A DNA stretch of 8,945 bases, taken from Methanomassiliicoccales archaeon (GTDB lineage Archaea; Thermoplasmatota; Thermoplasmata; Methanomassiliicoccales; JACIVX01). The notes below the pieces were generated by a model. It had not been told where the DNA came from. It saw nothing but the letters and a program-made list of their open reading frames with translations, and did not search any database. Location: NCBI GenBank assembly GCA_028682925.1, contig JAJRAG010000047.1, forward strand, positions 1 through 8,945. Direction: 5' to 3'. Position 1 is the stretch's first letter. The number at the start of each line of letters is the position of its first letter. Of this stretch, positions 1-6,373 are shown piece after piece. Both the position numbers and the translations under genes were made by a program.

Positions 1-236
1 ATCGCGTCTGTGACCTTCACGTTCTTCGGACAACGTTCCTGGCAGCTATAGCAAGTGGTGCAACACCATAGCTCCTTCATGTCGAGCACGTCCGTCCCCG
101 ACTTCGCAAGGTAGATGATCAACCGCGTCCTTAGGTTGGACTCGAAACCAGCGGGACATGAAGCCGTGCACTTTCCGCACTGCATACAACTCTTCAGGTC
201 GAATTCCTTGATGATATCTGGAAGTTCGATCGTCAT
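1..236 (-). CDS. hdrC: HdrC, heterodisulfide reductase ferredoxin-like subunit (partial, runs off left edge)
   Basis: Electron-transfer subunit that carries two [4Fe-4S] clusters and passes electrons between HdrA and the HdrB active-site subunit; expected to be cytoplasmic. I translated 78 residues from the ATG at 234-236 to the left edge with no stop. Two ferredoxin motifs are visible: CMQCGKCTASCP at about residues 17-28 and CTTCYSCQERCP at about 59-70, followed by KNVKVTDA, which is the family's standard second motif and tail. All eight cluster cysteines are present. The start overlaps the stop of the preceding gene by ATGA (233-236), so the two are translationally coupled, and an AAGGTGA Shine-Dalgarno lies 6 nt upstream. 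Family members are usually around 150-200 residues, so roughly half is missing. HdrB usually follows HdrC and would be expected just past the edge (inference). The alternative is the HdrC part of another HdrC-HdrB fusion, which the window cannot exclude. Confidence 0.92.
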   Translation of the reverse strand, partial: MTIELPDIIKEFDLKSCMQCGKCTASCPAGFESNLRTRLIIYLAKSGTDVLDMKELWCCTTCYSCQERCPKNVKVTDA

Positions 237-2128
237 AGTTGCTCACCTTTGAGAGATTTCGCGACGATCTCGACGATGTCAAGCACTGGAATGCTGCCGT
301 TCTCCTCAAGATTGAGTTCGCAGAACGGGCAGGAGGTCACGACGGCCCGAACGTTCAGACACACTGCTTCCTCCATCCTTTTGCGACCAAGACTATTCGC
401 CAAATCTCGATTGCCGGACTTGACGCCCCCGCCCCCGCCGCAGCAGACGGCCTCCTCTCTCGAATCTCGGAACTCAAGGATCTCGATGCCTGGTACCTTC
501 CCCAACAAGTACCTTGGTCCGTCATATGCTCCCATCTTCCGACCGAGATGGCAGGGATCGTGATAGGCAACTCTGGCCGCGATAGATTTCAAATTCAAAT
601 TCTCAAGCTTGTCCTCCAAGAACTGGGAGATGTGCATTACATCGATATCCCCATAGTTCTTGGCGAGGGTAGCATAACAACCTGCGCAGGATGCTATGAC
701 CTTCCTCCCTGCGATGGCCCTTCTGTTCTGCTCCATCAGGAACGAGGCGTCATGACCGGTGCGCTTCAAAACGCTCCCGCAGCAGACCAGACCTTCGGGA
801 ATTTCGTAATCGACCCCCAATGCATCGAGGATCGTGATCGTGTCGGTCATAAGGCTCGGTCTTCGTGAGACGGCGACGCAGCCTGGAAAGTAGACATGGC
901 TTGTCGCTCTACTCGATCTGATGACCTTCTCTTCATCACCAAAGACATTGCCGGTCTGCTTCAATCTCTCAACGATTTTCCCATGCGGTTCGGGATTCCA
1001 GCCTTCAGACACGAAGGTCCGTCTGAAGTCCTCAACGACCTCAACAGGATTGAACTCGAAATCGCATTCCTCCCTGCATCTCTCACAGGTAGTGCAATTG
1101 AACAAGTTGTCGACGGAAGTGGATAGTAGATGTCCTTCAAGGTCGTCCGTCAGGTCCAGGACCTGGAGCCTCTTGCCTTTGTTGGAGAATCCAGTGGCAG
1201 ACTCTGGTACCTTGATCCCTATCGAATCCGCAATGAACTCCTGGAAATCGACAATCGGTATCTTCTGTGGATCACCCTTGTACTGTTCTTCATGATAGAC
1301 GCAATCAAGGTGTATCCTGCACTTACAGCAGGTCGTTACGAGGTTGTCAGCTCCGGTCGCCACGGCCTCCCTCAAACGATTCACCCGATTATCCTTTGAC
1401 GCGCTGTTGCAGTTCAGCCAGGCTGAGACGCCGCAGCAGAGCGAGTTCTCTTTTGAGTTGTCCATCTCGTTGAGGACGGACACTGATCCAAGGAGGCTCC
1501 GAGGTGCATCGTAGATACCGTTGTACCGTCCGAGACGACACGGATCGTGATAGGTGACCTTCGACCAAGATACTCGTGGACCATCGATTCTGCCTCCCAG
1601 TAACTCGGAAATATGAACGACATCGAGACCATGGAGGTTCTTTAGCGCATGGTAGCATTCTGCGCATCCGACGACGACCTTTCCCTGGATCTTCTCCTTC
1701 AATCTCGCTTTCAGAACATTGAAGTGGTCTAGGTTGCCCGAATAGTATAGGTCGTGCCCGCAACATCCGTAGATTATCTTAGGGGAAATGCCAACATGGT
1801 TGAGGAGGGCAACGCCAGCATTTCCCGCTCGCTTGTAATTGGTTTCCCATCCCAGTAGATCGTCGAAAATAGGGAGACAGCCTGGGAAATAGTAAACGTC
1901 ATCTTTCTCGGTATCGAGTTCGGTAGACAGCCACGGCTCAGGGTCACTCCTCGCCATCATCTTCTGCGTCAGAAGGAACAGACCGCGATGCGATCCTTTC
2001 GGTGACTCCTGGTATCTATAAAGTCTGATAATGTCTGGGATGTCGAGCTCTGCCGGACATGTCAAGGAGCATTTCTTGCAGGTAGTGCATTCGATCGGAC
2101 CTTCGACGCCTCCGCAGGACCTCTCCAT
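233..2128 (-). CDS. Tandem double HdrC/HdrB-like protein with four CCG domains
   Basis: A 631-residue HdrD-like protein built of two HdrC/HdrB units in one chain. Half 1 (about 1-310): one [4Fe-4S] motif, C14-x2-C17-x2-C20-x3-C24-P; CCG domain 1 (C84, C122-C123, C155, C158); CCG domain 2 (C197, C231-C232, C267, C270). Half 2 (about 311-631): one motif at C345/C348/C351/C355; CCG domain 3 (C417, C449-C450, C481, C484); CCG domain 4 (C526, C562-C563, C600, C603). All four CCG motifs keep all five cysteines known in HdrB to bind non-cubane [4Fe-4S] clusters that cleave disulfides. Each half keeps only one ferredoxin motif, resembling the second motif of HdrC (CTTCxxCxxxC); the half-2 motif has Asp where Pro usually follows. 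Half 1 resembles the separate HdrC-HdrB protein at 4834-5967 (CCGHD, NC, LREA), whereas half 2 is more HdrD-like (CCGSVLKRTG, CCGGGGG). It starts 1 bp after the HdrA-MvhD stop with a strong Shine-Dalgarno and has no membrane segments. Likely the disulfide or substrate-reducing partner of that HdrA (inference); the substrate is unknown. Confidence 0.9.
   Translation of the reverse strand: MERSCGGVEGPIECTTCKKCSLTCPAELDIPDIIRLYRYQESPKGSHRGLFLLTQKMMARSDPEPWLSTELDTEKDDVYYFPGCLPIFDDLLGWETNYKRAGNAGVALLNHVGISPKIIYGCCGHDLYYSGNLDHFNVLKARLKEKIQGKVVVGCAECYHALKNLHGLDVVHISELLGGRIDGPRVSWSKVTYHDPCRLGRYNGIYDAPRSLLGSVSVLNEMDNSKENSLCCGVSAWLNCNSASKDNRVNRLREAVATGADNLVTTCCKCRIHLDCVYHEEQYKGDPQKIPIVDFQEFIADSIGIKVPESATGFSNKGKRLQVLDLTDDLEGHLLSTSVDNLFNCTTCERCREECDFEFNPVEVVEDFRRTFVSEGWNPEPHGKIVERLKQTGNVFGDEEKVIRSSRATSHVYFPGCVAVSRRPSLMTDTITILDALGVDYEIPEGLVCCGSVLKRTGHDASFLMEQNRRAIAGRKVIASCAGCYATLAKNYGDIDVMHISQFLEDKLENLNLKSIAARVAYHDPCHLGRKMGAYDGPRYLLGKVPGIEILEFRDSREEAVCCGGGGGVKSGNRDLANSLGRKRMEEAVCLNVRAVVTSCPFCELNLEENGSIPVLDIVEIVAKSLKGEQL
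243..249 (-). promoter_or_regulatory. Shine-Dalgarno for hdrC
   Basis: AAGGTGA on the minus strand, 6 nt before the ATG at 236. It lies inside the last codons of the upstream gene and supports the chosen start of this otherwise unlisted partial gene. Confidence 0.7.
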
Positions 2129-2129
2129 C

Positions 2130-4658
2130 TCAATCCTCCTTCGTGTCGTTGAGAATCTTCTTCACGGCCTGGACGAACTTGTCTCCTTCGGCCGAAGAGA
2201 CGTTGAAGAACTGTAATCGATCACTACCGATACCCATGATATCCAGTGTCCTCTTCGCAAGCTCGACCCTCTTCTTGGCGTCTTTGTTCCCATCTATGTA
2301 GTGACACTGGTCCTCCAGACATGCGGCAAGCATGACACCCTTCGCTCCCATTTCGAAAGGCAGGAGCATGTGAGCGAGGGACACCCTTCCGCTGCATGGG
2401 ACCTTGATTATCTTGATCTCGGTCGAGTAGAAGTTCTTCGCGGTCCCAGCTAGATCCGCTGCATTATACCCACACTGTTCACAAGAGTACGCAATGATGG
2501 AATCCTTGTCGACCTGCATGATGCCCCGAGCGGAGCTCTCAAGCTGGATATCATCGTTGAACCTCAGATCGATCGCATTGGTCGGGCAATCCGCGGCGCA
2601 CTTGCCGCATGCCCTGCAGGAAATGTCAACGACCTCGAACTGGCCGTCGACCTCTCTGATTGCATCATACACGCAAATCTCTTTGCATTTGCCACATCTT
2701 GTGCATCTGTCCAGGTCTATGTACGCGGTCACAAGGTCGACGGTCATCGCGTCGTTCCCAAGGAAAGAGGCGACCCTCGACGCAGCTGCACCAGCATCGG
2801 TGATGCACTCCTGAATCGGTTTTGGGGACTCGGCCGTGCCGCAAATGAATATCCCCATGGTGGTCGTGTCGACAGGAGCGATCTTGATGTGCATCGGAGC
2901 GATGAACCCGTCCTTTCCCGAAACCAAGGGGACCAGCTTCTCCATCTCGATTGTGCCAATGGAAGGCTCCATGGCAGCGGACAGAACGACAAGATCGGAT
3001 GGCAACTCAATGGGTCTACCCAGGAACGTGTCCTCACATTTGACCATAAGTCTATCACCGTGGGGGACGACCTCTCCGACCTGGCCCCTGATGAATTCGA
3101 TGCCCATTTCCCTCGCCTTGTCAAAATACTCCTCATAGCCCCGGCCAGCGGCACGTAGGTCGGTGTAGCACACCTTGACGTCTATCTCGGGATGGTCGCT
3201 CTTGATCAAGCGTGCGTTCTTGGTCGCATACATGCAACAAATCTTGGAACAGTACTCCTTGCGATCAATGTCCCTGGATCCGGCACATTGAATGAAGGTC
3301 ACGGTCCTAGGGACAATTCCATCGCTCGGCCTTACCAACTTGCCGCCCGTTGGACCGGCAGGGCTCAAGAGGCGCTCCAGCTGGAGACCGGTAACGACGT
3401 TCGGATTGTCGATGTGGTATTCTGTGCCGCTCAGGTCGTACTCCTGATATCCCGTGGCGACGACAACGGCACCGACAAGGATATCGAGAGTCTCCCCGGA
3501 GTCGTCTTCTAGAATCGCGCCAGGGCCGCACACGGAGGCGCAACCTTGGCAGTCCATCGTGCCATTTAGTTTAAGGCAATGTATCGGGTCGCGCAAGTAC
3601 TTGAGTGGCACTGCCTGTGAGTTAGGAACGAAGACGGCCTTGCGATAACCAAGCCCGAGATCGAACTCGCTCGGAACGACGACTGGACAGACATTGATGA
3701 TCTGAAGGGCTTCGAACTTGCATGCTTCTCTGCATTTCCAGCATCCAACACACTTCGTCCGATCGTAGAGGGGGATCGTCTTCTTCTCTACTTGTGAGAT
3801 GGCACCATGGAGACACGCTTTGAAGCAGGCGCCGCACATCGTACAGTTCTCTTGACTGATCCTGATCCGGTCCACCATGAAGGGGAGGTTGAACGTCGGA
3901 GCTGAGGCTTGCACCTCGCTCTTTCCACAAGCTCCGCATCCGGTGCACTTCAAAAAATCGACGTATCTGGGTCGTTTCTGCAAGGTCAGACGATACTCAC
4001 CGGGTCTTCCCTCGAACTTGTCGACCTTCGTCATCGTATGTATCTTGATCCTCTTGTTCATCATCACATCATTCAAGATCGGCGATATCGTGCACATCGC
4101 GCAGTCATCCGTCGGGAATGTCCTGTCCAGTCTGACCATGTTGCCGCCCAGATTAGGCTCCTTCTCGACCAAGATGACCTCGAAACCTTTGTCTGCCAGT
4201 TCAAGTGAAGCGTGCATTCCCGCGATCCCGGCACCGATCACGGCAATTCTCTTCAAGACCGGCACGTCGATGCTTCCGATCGGACTATGATGTTGAACTC
4301 TTTGGATCGCCCCAGTTATGAGCGCTTTCGCCTTTTGGGTCGCCTTATCCTTGTCGAGGGTGGTCCATGCGCACTGCTCACGTATGTTGGCCATTTCCCA
4401 CATGTATGGATTGATGACCTCCCCGACACAATCCTTGAATATCCCCCCATGATGTTTTGGAGAACAGGATGCGATGACTATCCTGTCCAGGCCTTTCTCC
4501 CTCACGGTCTTCTTGATCAAGTCCTGCCCGGCCTGGGAGCACAAGAACAGGTGATCCTCAACCTCGTGTCCTTGTTTCAAAAAGCAATCGCGGAGGACAT
4601 CGATGTCAACGATTCCGGCGATGTTCGTGCCGCAGCTACAAAGGAAGACGCCTACCAA
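2130..4658 (-). CDS. hdrA: HdrA with inserted extra ferredoxin and C-terminal MvhD domain
   Basis: FAD-containing electron-bifurcating hub of Hdr complexes, 842 residues, cytoplasmic. In order: N-terminal HdrA domain (CSCGTN with C7/C9, C40, ASCSP at C65); thioredoxin-reductase-like FAD fold with GAGIAG at 142-147 and E165; DCAMC at 186-189; inserted ferredoxin region with C238/C241/C244; C361/C370/C373/C377; the HdrA cluster motif C458...C470-x3-C474-C475; a second FAD segment near 605-625; a two-cluster ferredoxin (C652/C655/C658/C662 and C681/C684/C687/C691); then an MvhD domain from about 720 with C726/C729, C755, C780 and C785. The HdrA-MvhD fusion is known from HdrA2 of Methanosarcina acetivorans; QmoB is another HdrA/MvhD-type fusion. 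Odd: residues 245-323, carrying two more [4Fe-4S] motifs, split the first cluster motif from its expected last cysteine, C324 (CPVVVPSEF). The start is TTG: a stop lies 12 codons upstream, no ATG or GTG intervenes, AGGAGGT sits 5 nt before it, and the protein then begins directly with the family's usual N terminus. First gene of the second transcription unit. Confidence 0.95.
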   Translation of the reverse strand: MVGVFLCSCGTNIAGIVDIDVLRDCFLKQGHEVEDHLFLCSQAGQDLIKKTVREKGLDRIVIASCSPKHHGGIFKDCVGEVINPYMWEMANIREQCAWTTLDKDKATQKAKALITGAIQRVQHHSPIGSIDVPVLKRIAVIGAGIAGMHASLELADKGFEVILVEKEPNLGGNMVRLDRTFPTDDCAMCTISPILNDVMMNKRIKIHTMTKVDKFEGRPGEYRLTLQKRPRYVDFLKCTGCGACGKSEVQASAPTFNLPFMVDRIRISQENCTMCGACFKACLHGAISQVEKKTIPLYDRTKCVGCWKCREACKFEALQIINVCPVVVPSEFDLGLGYRKAVFVPNSQAVPLKYLRDPIHCLKLNGTMDCQGCASVCGPGAILEDDSGETLDILVGAVVVATGYQEYDLSGTEYHIDNPNVVTGLQLERLLSPAGPTGGKLVRPSDGIVPRTVTFIQCAGSRDIDRKEYCSKICCMYATKNARLIKSDHPEIDVKVCYTDLRAAGRGYEEYFDKAREMGIEFIRGQVGEVVPHGDRLMVKCEDTFLGRPIELPSDLVVLSAAMEPSIGTIEMEKLVPLVSGKDGFIAPMHIKIAPVDTTTMGIFICGTAESPKPIQECITDAGAAASRVASFLGNDAMTVDLVTAYIDLDRCTRCGKCKEICVYDAIREVDGQFEVVDISCRACGKCAADCPTNAIDLRFNDDIQLESSARGIMQVDKDSIIAYSCEQCGYNAADLAGTAKNFYSTEIKIIKVPCSGRVSLAHMLLPFEMGAKGVMLAACLEDQCHYIDGNKDAKKRVELAKRTLDIMGIGSDRLQFFNVSSAEGDKFVQAVKKILNDTKED
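2134..2141 (-). promoter_or_regulatory. Shine-Dalgarno for the double HdrC/HdrB gene
   Basis: AAGGAGGA on the minus strand, 5 nt before the ATG at 2128. It lies in the last codons of the upstream hdrA gene (stop TGA at 2130-2132), so translation of the two genes is tightly linked. It fixes the ATG as the start. Confidence 0.8.
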
Positions 4659-4663
4659 GCGGG

Positions 4664-4670
4664 ACCTCCT
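4664..4670 (-). promoter_or_regulatory. Shine-Dalgarno deciding a TTG start for hdrA-mvhD
   Basis: AGGAGGT on the minus strand, 5 nt upstream of the TTG at 4656-4658. The in-frame stretch back to the upstream TGA holds no ATG or GTG, so this site makes TTG the only convincing start. Confidence 0.8.
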
Positions 4671-4696
4671 GGGTACACCGGCAGAATCATGTCATA

Positions 4697-4706
4697 GTTA
4701 TTTATC
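4697..4706 (-). promoter_or_regulatory. Candidate archaeal TATA-like promoter element
   Basis: GATAAATAAC on the minus strand, in the only real gap of the window, 38 nt upstream of the TTG start. An archaeal start site about 25 nt downstream of its centre would fall near 4677, giving a leader of about 19 nt that still contains the Shine-Dalgarno. A second AT-rich stretch, CTCTTTAATG (minus strand, 4743-4752), preceded by CCGAAAG that could act as a BRE, is a weaker alternative. I saw no convincing bacterial -35/-10 pair, but this was by eye only. Confidence 0.4.
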
Positions 4707-4718
4707 ATTGCTCATCTA

Positions 4719-4737
4719 CCGACTGTTGGCACGTCGG
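4719..4737. repeat. Inverted repeat CCGAC-N9-GTCGG next to the promoter candidate
   Basis: A perfect 5-bp dyad with a 9-bp spacer (4719-4723 and 4733-4737). It lies 12 bp upstream of the TATA-like element and could be an operator for a dimeric regulator. Five-base arms can arise by chance, so this is a weak call. Confidence 0.25.
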
Positions 4738-4748
4738 AGGGGCATTAA

Positions 4749-4787
4749 AGAGCTTTCGGGGGATTGAGAAATGAATGTACAAGCTCT
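4749..4787. repeat. Inverted repeat AGAGCTT-N25-AAGCTCT in the intergenic gap
   Basis: Perfect 7-bp arms at 4749-4755 and 4781-4787, 47-85 bp after the stop of the HdrC-HdrB gene. The loop is long and no T-run follows on the minus strand, so it is not a good terminator. The rest of the gap (4659-4833) holds no gene that I can support. Confidence 0.25.
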
Positions 4788-4833
4788 GGAAGATTGGCTC
4801 ACGGATATCGCAGGTTAAAGCTTCGGCGAGGGA

Positions 4834-5967
4834 TTAGCGTTTGGATATGTTCCTGGCGGCCAATACGTGAATGTCATTTATGGCAATGCTCCAATCTGGG
4901 GGTTCTGACGCGCTATCGTACATCGCGCATGAGAAATGCAGCAGGCACTTGGGGCAGGACGTCACAAGAGAATCGGCCGTCGTCATCTTGGCTTCCCTGA
5001 GCCTCTCTGACTGCCATACCTTGGTGGAGGCATCGCAGTTGATCCAACATGAGGTCCCACAGCATGGGCTCATTGTTCCAAATCTTGGCATCTCGACTAG
5101 GGTCGAGAATTTTTTCAGCAACTCTCGCGGTTCCTCGGTGATGCCAGCATGTCTTGCCAGTCTGCATGGATCATGGTACGTCAAGGTTCCGGCTGAGCCG
5201 GCAAAGTCGATCTCGCCTTTGCGAAGTGCGTCTGCCAGCAGAACCGTCAGATTCTCGACTCGGAATCCAAGAGGGCCGAGCAACTTGGGATAGAGCTGTC
5301 TTAGCGTGACATAGCATTCGGGACAGAAGACCACGACCCTGTCGACACCGGTTCTCTCGATCGCATCCACATTGATTTCGGCGAGCTTCCTGAATCTCTC
5401 CTCATCTCCGAGCCAGTAAGCATCATGCCCGCAACACCGTTCTTGTTCAAGGACACGTGGTCGAATTCCCAACGAGTTCAACAGTCTCGTGGAAGAGCGA
5501 GGGATCTCAAGGAGATCATCCCTCAGATGTCTGAAGATGACGTCATAATATGGAGTGCATCCCACGAACAGGAGTGTCGATGATCGCTCATCCAACTCCA
5601 GGTCGGAGGTCATCCAGTTATTTGTTCTTGGCTTGATATGATCGAGAGATGAGAGATTCTGGATAATATGGAGGATGTCGCTGTGCGTGGTCTCAGGAGG
5701 AATCGATCTTCTGATCGAGGGACGCGCCTCCCTAATGAATTCATGGAAACTCACTCCTGAAGTGCACAGTTGCGAACACATGCCACAAGTCATGCAGTCC
5801 CACAATCCCTTGTCCATGGGAATATGACCCGTGCCGAGGAAATTCTCCACGACCCAGCGGGGGGAAAACTCACTTGCTTTGTGAGACACTGGACAACTCC
5901 AACTGCATTTTCCACAGTCAATGCAGGCTGAAACCCCGAACTTCCTGGCACTTTCAATGATCGGCAT
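4834..5967 (-). CDS. HdrC-HdrB fusion (HdrD-like) iron-sulfur protein
   Basis: Catalytic/electron-transfer subunit of an Hdr-type complex, 377 residues, soluble. The N-terminal HdrC part has two [4Fe-4S] motifs, C15/C18/C21/C25-P and C58/C61/C64/C68; the second has Thr instead of Pro after the last cysteine. The HdrB part has two complete CCG motifs: C137, C178-C179, C215, C218 and C268, C302-C303, C338, C341. The spacings (40/35 and 33/34) are close to the family rule, so both non-cubane clusters can probably form. No transmembrane segments. Start: I prefer ATG at 5967 over the GTG at 5976, because the GTG lies inside the Shine-Dalgarno GAGGTGAT. This start overlaps the mvhD end by 14 bp, so the gene is coupled to mvhD and the HdrA-HdrA gene. 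Stop is TAA at 4834-4836, the end of the first unit. Size and company recall BamD of class II benzoyl-CoA reductase, but a generic HdrD-like role is equally possible; the substrate cannot be read from the sequence. Confidence 0.92.
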   Translation of the reverse strand: MPIIESARKFGVSACIDCGKCSWSCPVSHKASEFSPRWVVENFLGTGHIPMDKGLWDCMTCGMCSQLCTSGVSFHEFIREARPSIRRSIPPETTHSDILHIIQNLSSLDHIKPRTNNWMTSDLELDERSSTLLFVGCTPYYDVIFRHLRDDLLEIPRSSTRLLNSLGIRPRVLEQERCCGHDAYWLGDEERFRKLAEINVDAIERTGVDRVVVFCPECYVTLRQLYPKLLGPLGFRVENLTVLLADALRKGEIDFAGSAGTLTYHDPCRLARHAGITEEPRELLKKFSTLVEMPRFGTMSPCCGTSCWINCDASTKVWQSERLREAKMTTADSLVTSCPKCLLHFSCAMYDSASEPPDWSIAINDIHVLAARNISKR

Positions 5968-6373
5968 CGTGATCACCTCTAGATGGCCCGATGCCAGTTA
6001 TCGTATCCACGAATTCGTTGGCGACATTGGCGAATCTCTCACCTTCTGAGGCGGAAATCCATTCCAGCAGAAGTCTTCTTGGGTCGATTCCGAGCAGCTC
6101 CATCAAATCTCTCGTGGTCTCAACCCGTCTCTGCGCTTCCTCATTACCAGCTATGTAACGGCAGTCACCTGGATGACAACCAAGAACCATGACCCCATCA
6201 GCTCCTCTCTCGTAACATTTCAAGACCAATGCAGGATCGACCCTTCCGGAGCACATGACCCTCAAGATTCTGATGTCCGGAGAGTACTGTATTCGTGATA
6301 TGCCAGCGAGATCCGCACCAGCATACGCGCACCAGTTACAGCAGAAGGCGACTATCTTTGGATGCCAGCTCAT
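5954..6373 (-). CDS. mvhD: MvhD, [2Fe-2S] electron-transfer subunit
   Basis: Small connector that carries electrons from a donor enzyme (hydrogenase MvhAG, formate dehydrogenase or another oxidoreductase) to the HdrA flavin through a [2Fe-2S] cluster; soluble. 139 residues, normal for the family. Visible motifs: FCCNWCAY with C11/C12/C15, followed by AGADLAG; MCSGRVDP with C41; and GADGVMVLGCHPGDCRYIAGN with C66 and C71. These match the MvhD domain fused to HdrA at 2130-4658 (C726/C729, C755, C780, C785), with one extra cysteine (C11) here. The start overlaps the stop of the HdrA-HdrA gene by ATGA (6370-6373); GGAGA lies 7 nt upstream. It ends in TGA inside the next gene. Some family members have selenocysteine at a cluster position; here all are cysteine codons. 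Neighbours imply that it docks onto the HdrA-HdrA protein (inference). No donor enzyme is in the window. Confidence 0.95.
   Translation of the reverse strand: MSWHPKIVAFCCNWCAYAGADLAGISRIQYSPDIRILRVMCSGRVDPALVLKCYERGADGVMVLGCHPGDCRYIAGNEEAQRRVETTRDLMELLGIDPRRLLLEWISASEGERFANVANEFVDTITGIGPSRGDHDADH
5972..5979 (-). promoter_or_regulatory. Shine-Dalgarno that decides the start of the HdrC-HdrB gene
   Basis: GAGGTGAT on the minus strand, 4 nt before the ATG at 5967. The match to the anti-Shine-Dalgarno end of 16S rRNA is long, and it covers the alternative GTG codon at 5974-5976, which argues against that codon as the start. Confidence 0.75.

Noticed and set aside
239..868. Plus-strand open frame of 209 codons
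   Set aside because: It lies opposite the double HdrC/HdrB gene, shows no recognisable motif, and the minus-strand frame has dense conserved cysteine motifs.
4212..4697. Plus-strand open frame of 161 codons overlapping the start of the HdrA-MvhD gene
   Set aside because: It is antisense to a strongly conserved HdrA N-terminal domain and has no family features of its own.
4749..4787. Intrinsic terminator after the HdrC-HdrB gene
   Set aside because: The 7-bp arms are separated by 25 nt and no T-run follows on the minus strand, so only an inverted repeat is recorded.
4764..5000. Plus-strand open frame covering part of the intergenic gap
   Set aside because: It runs antisense into the conserved end of the HdrC-HdrB gene, is rich in Arg/Ser as shadows often are, and no motif is seen.
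5974..5976. GTG as start of the HdrC-HdrB gene
   Set aside because: It lies within the Shine-Dalgarno GAGGTGAT that serves the ATG three codons later.
5954..6373. Selenocysteine (in-frame TGA) in the MvhD protein
   Set aside because: All cluster positions are cysteine codons, and the only TGA is the natural end after a full-length protein.
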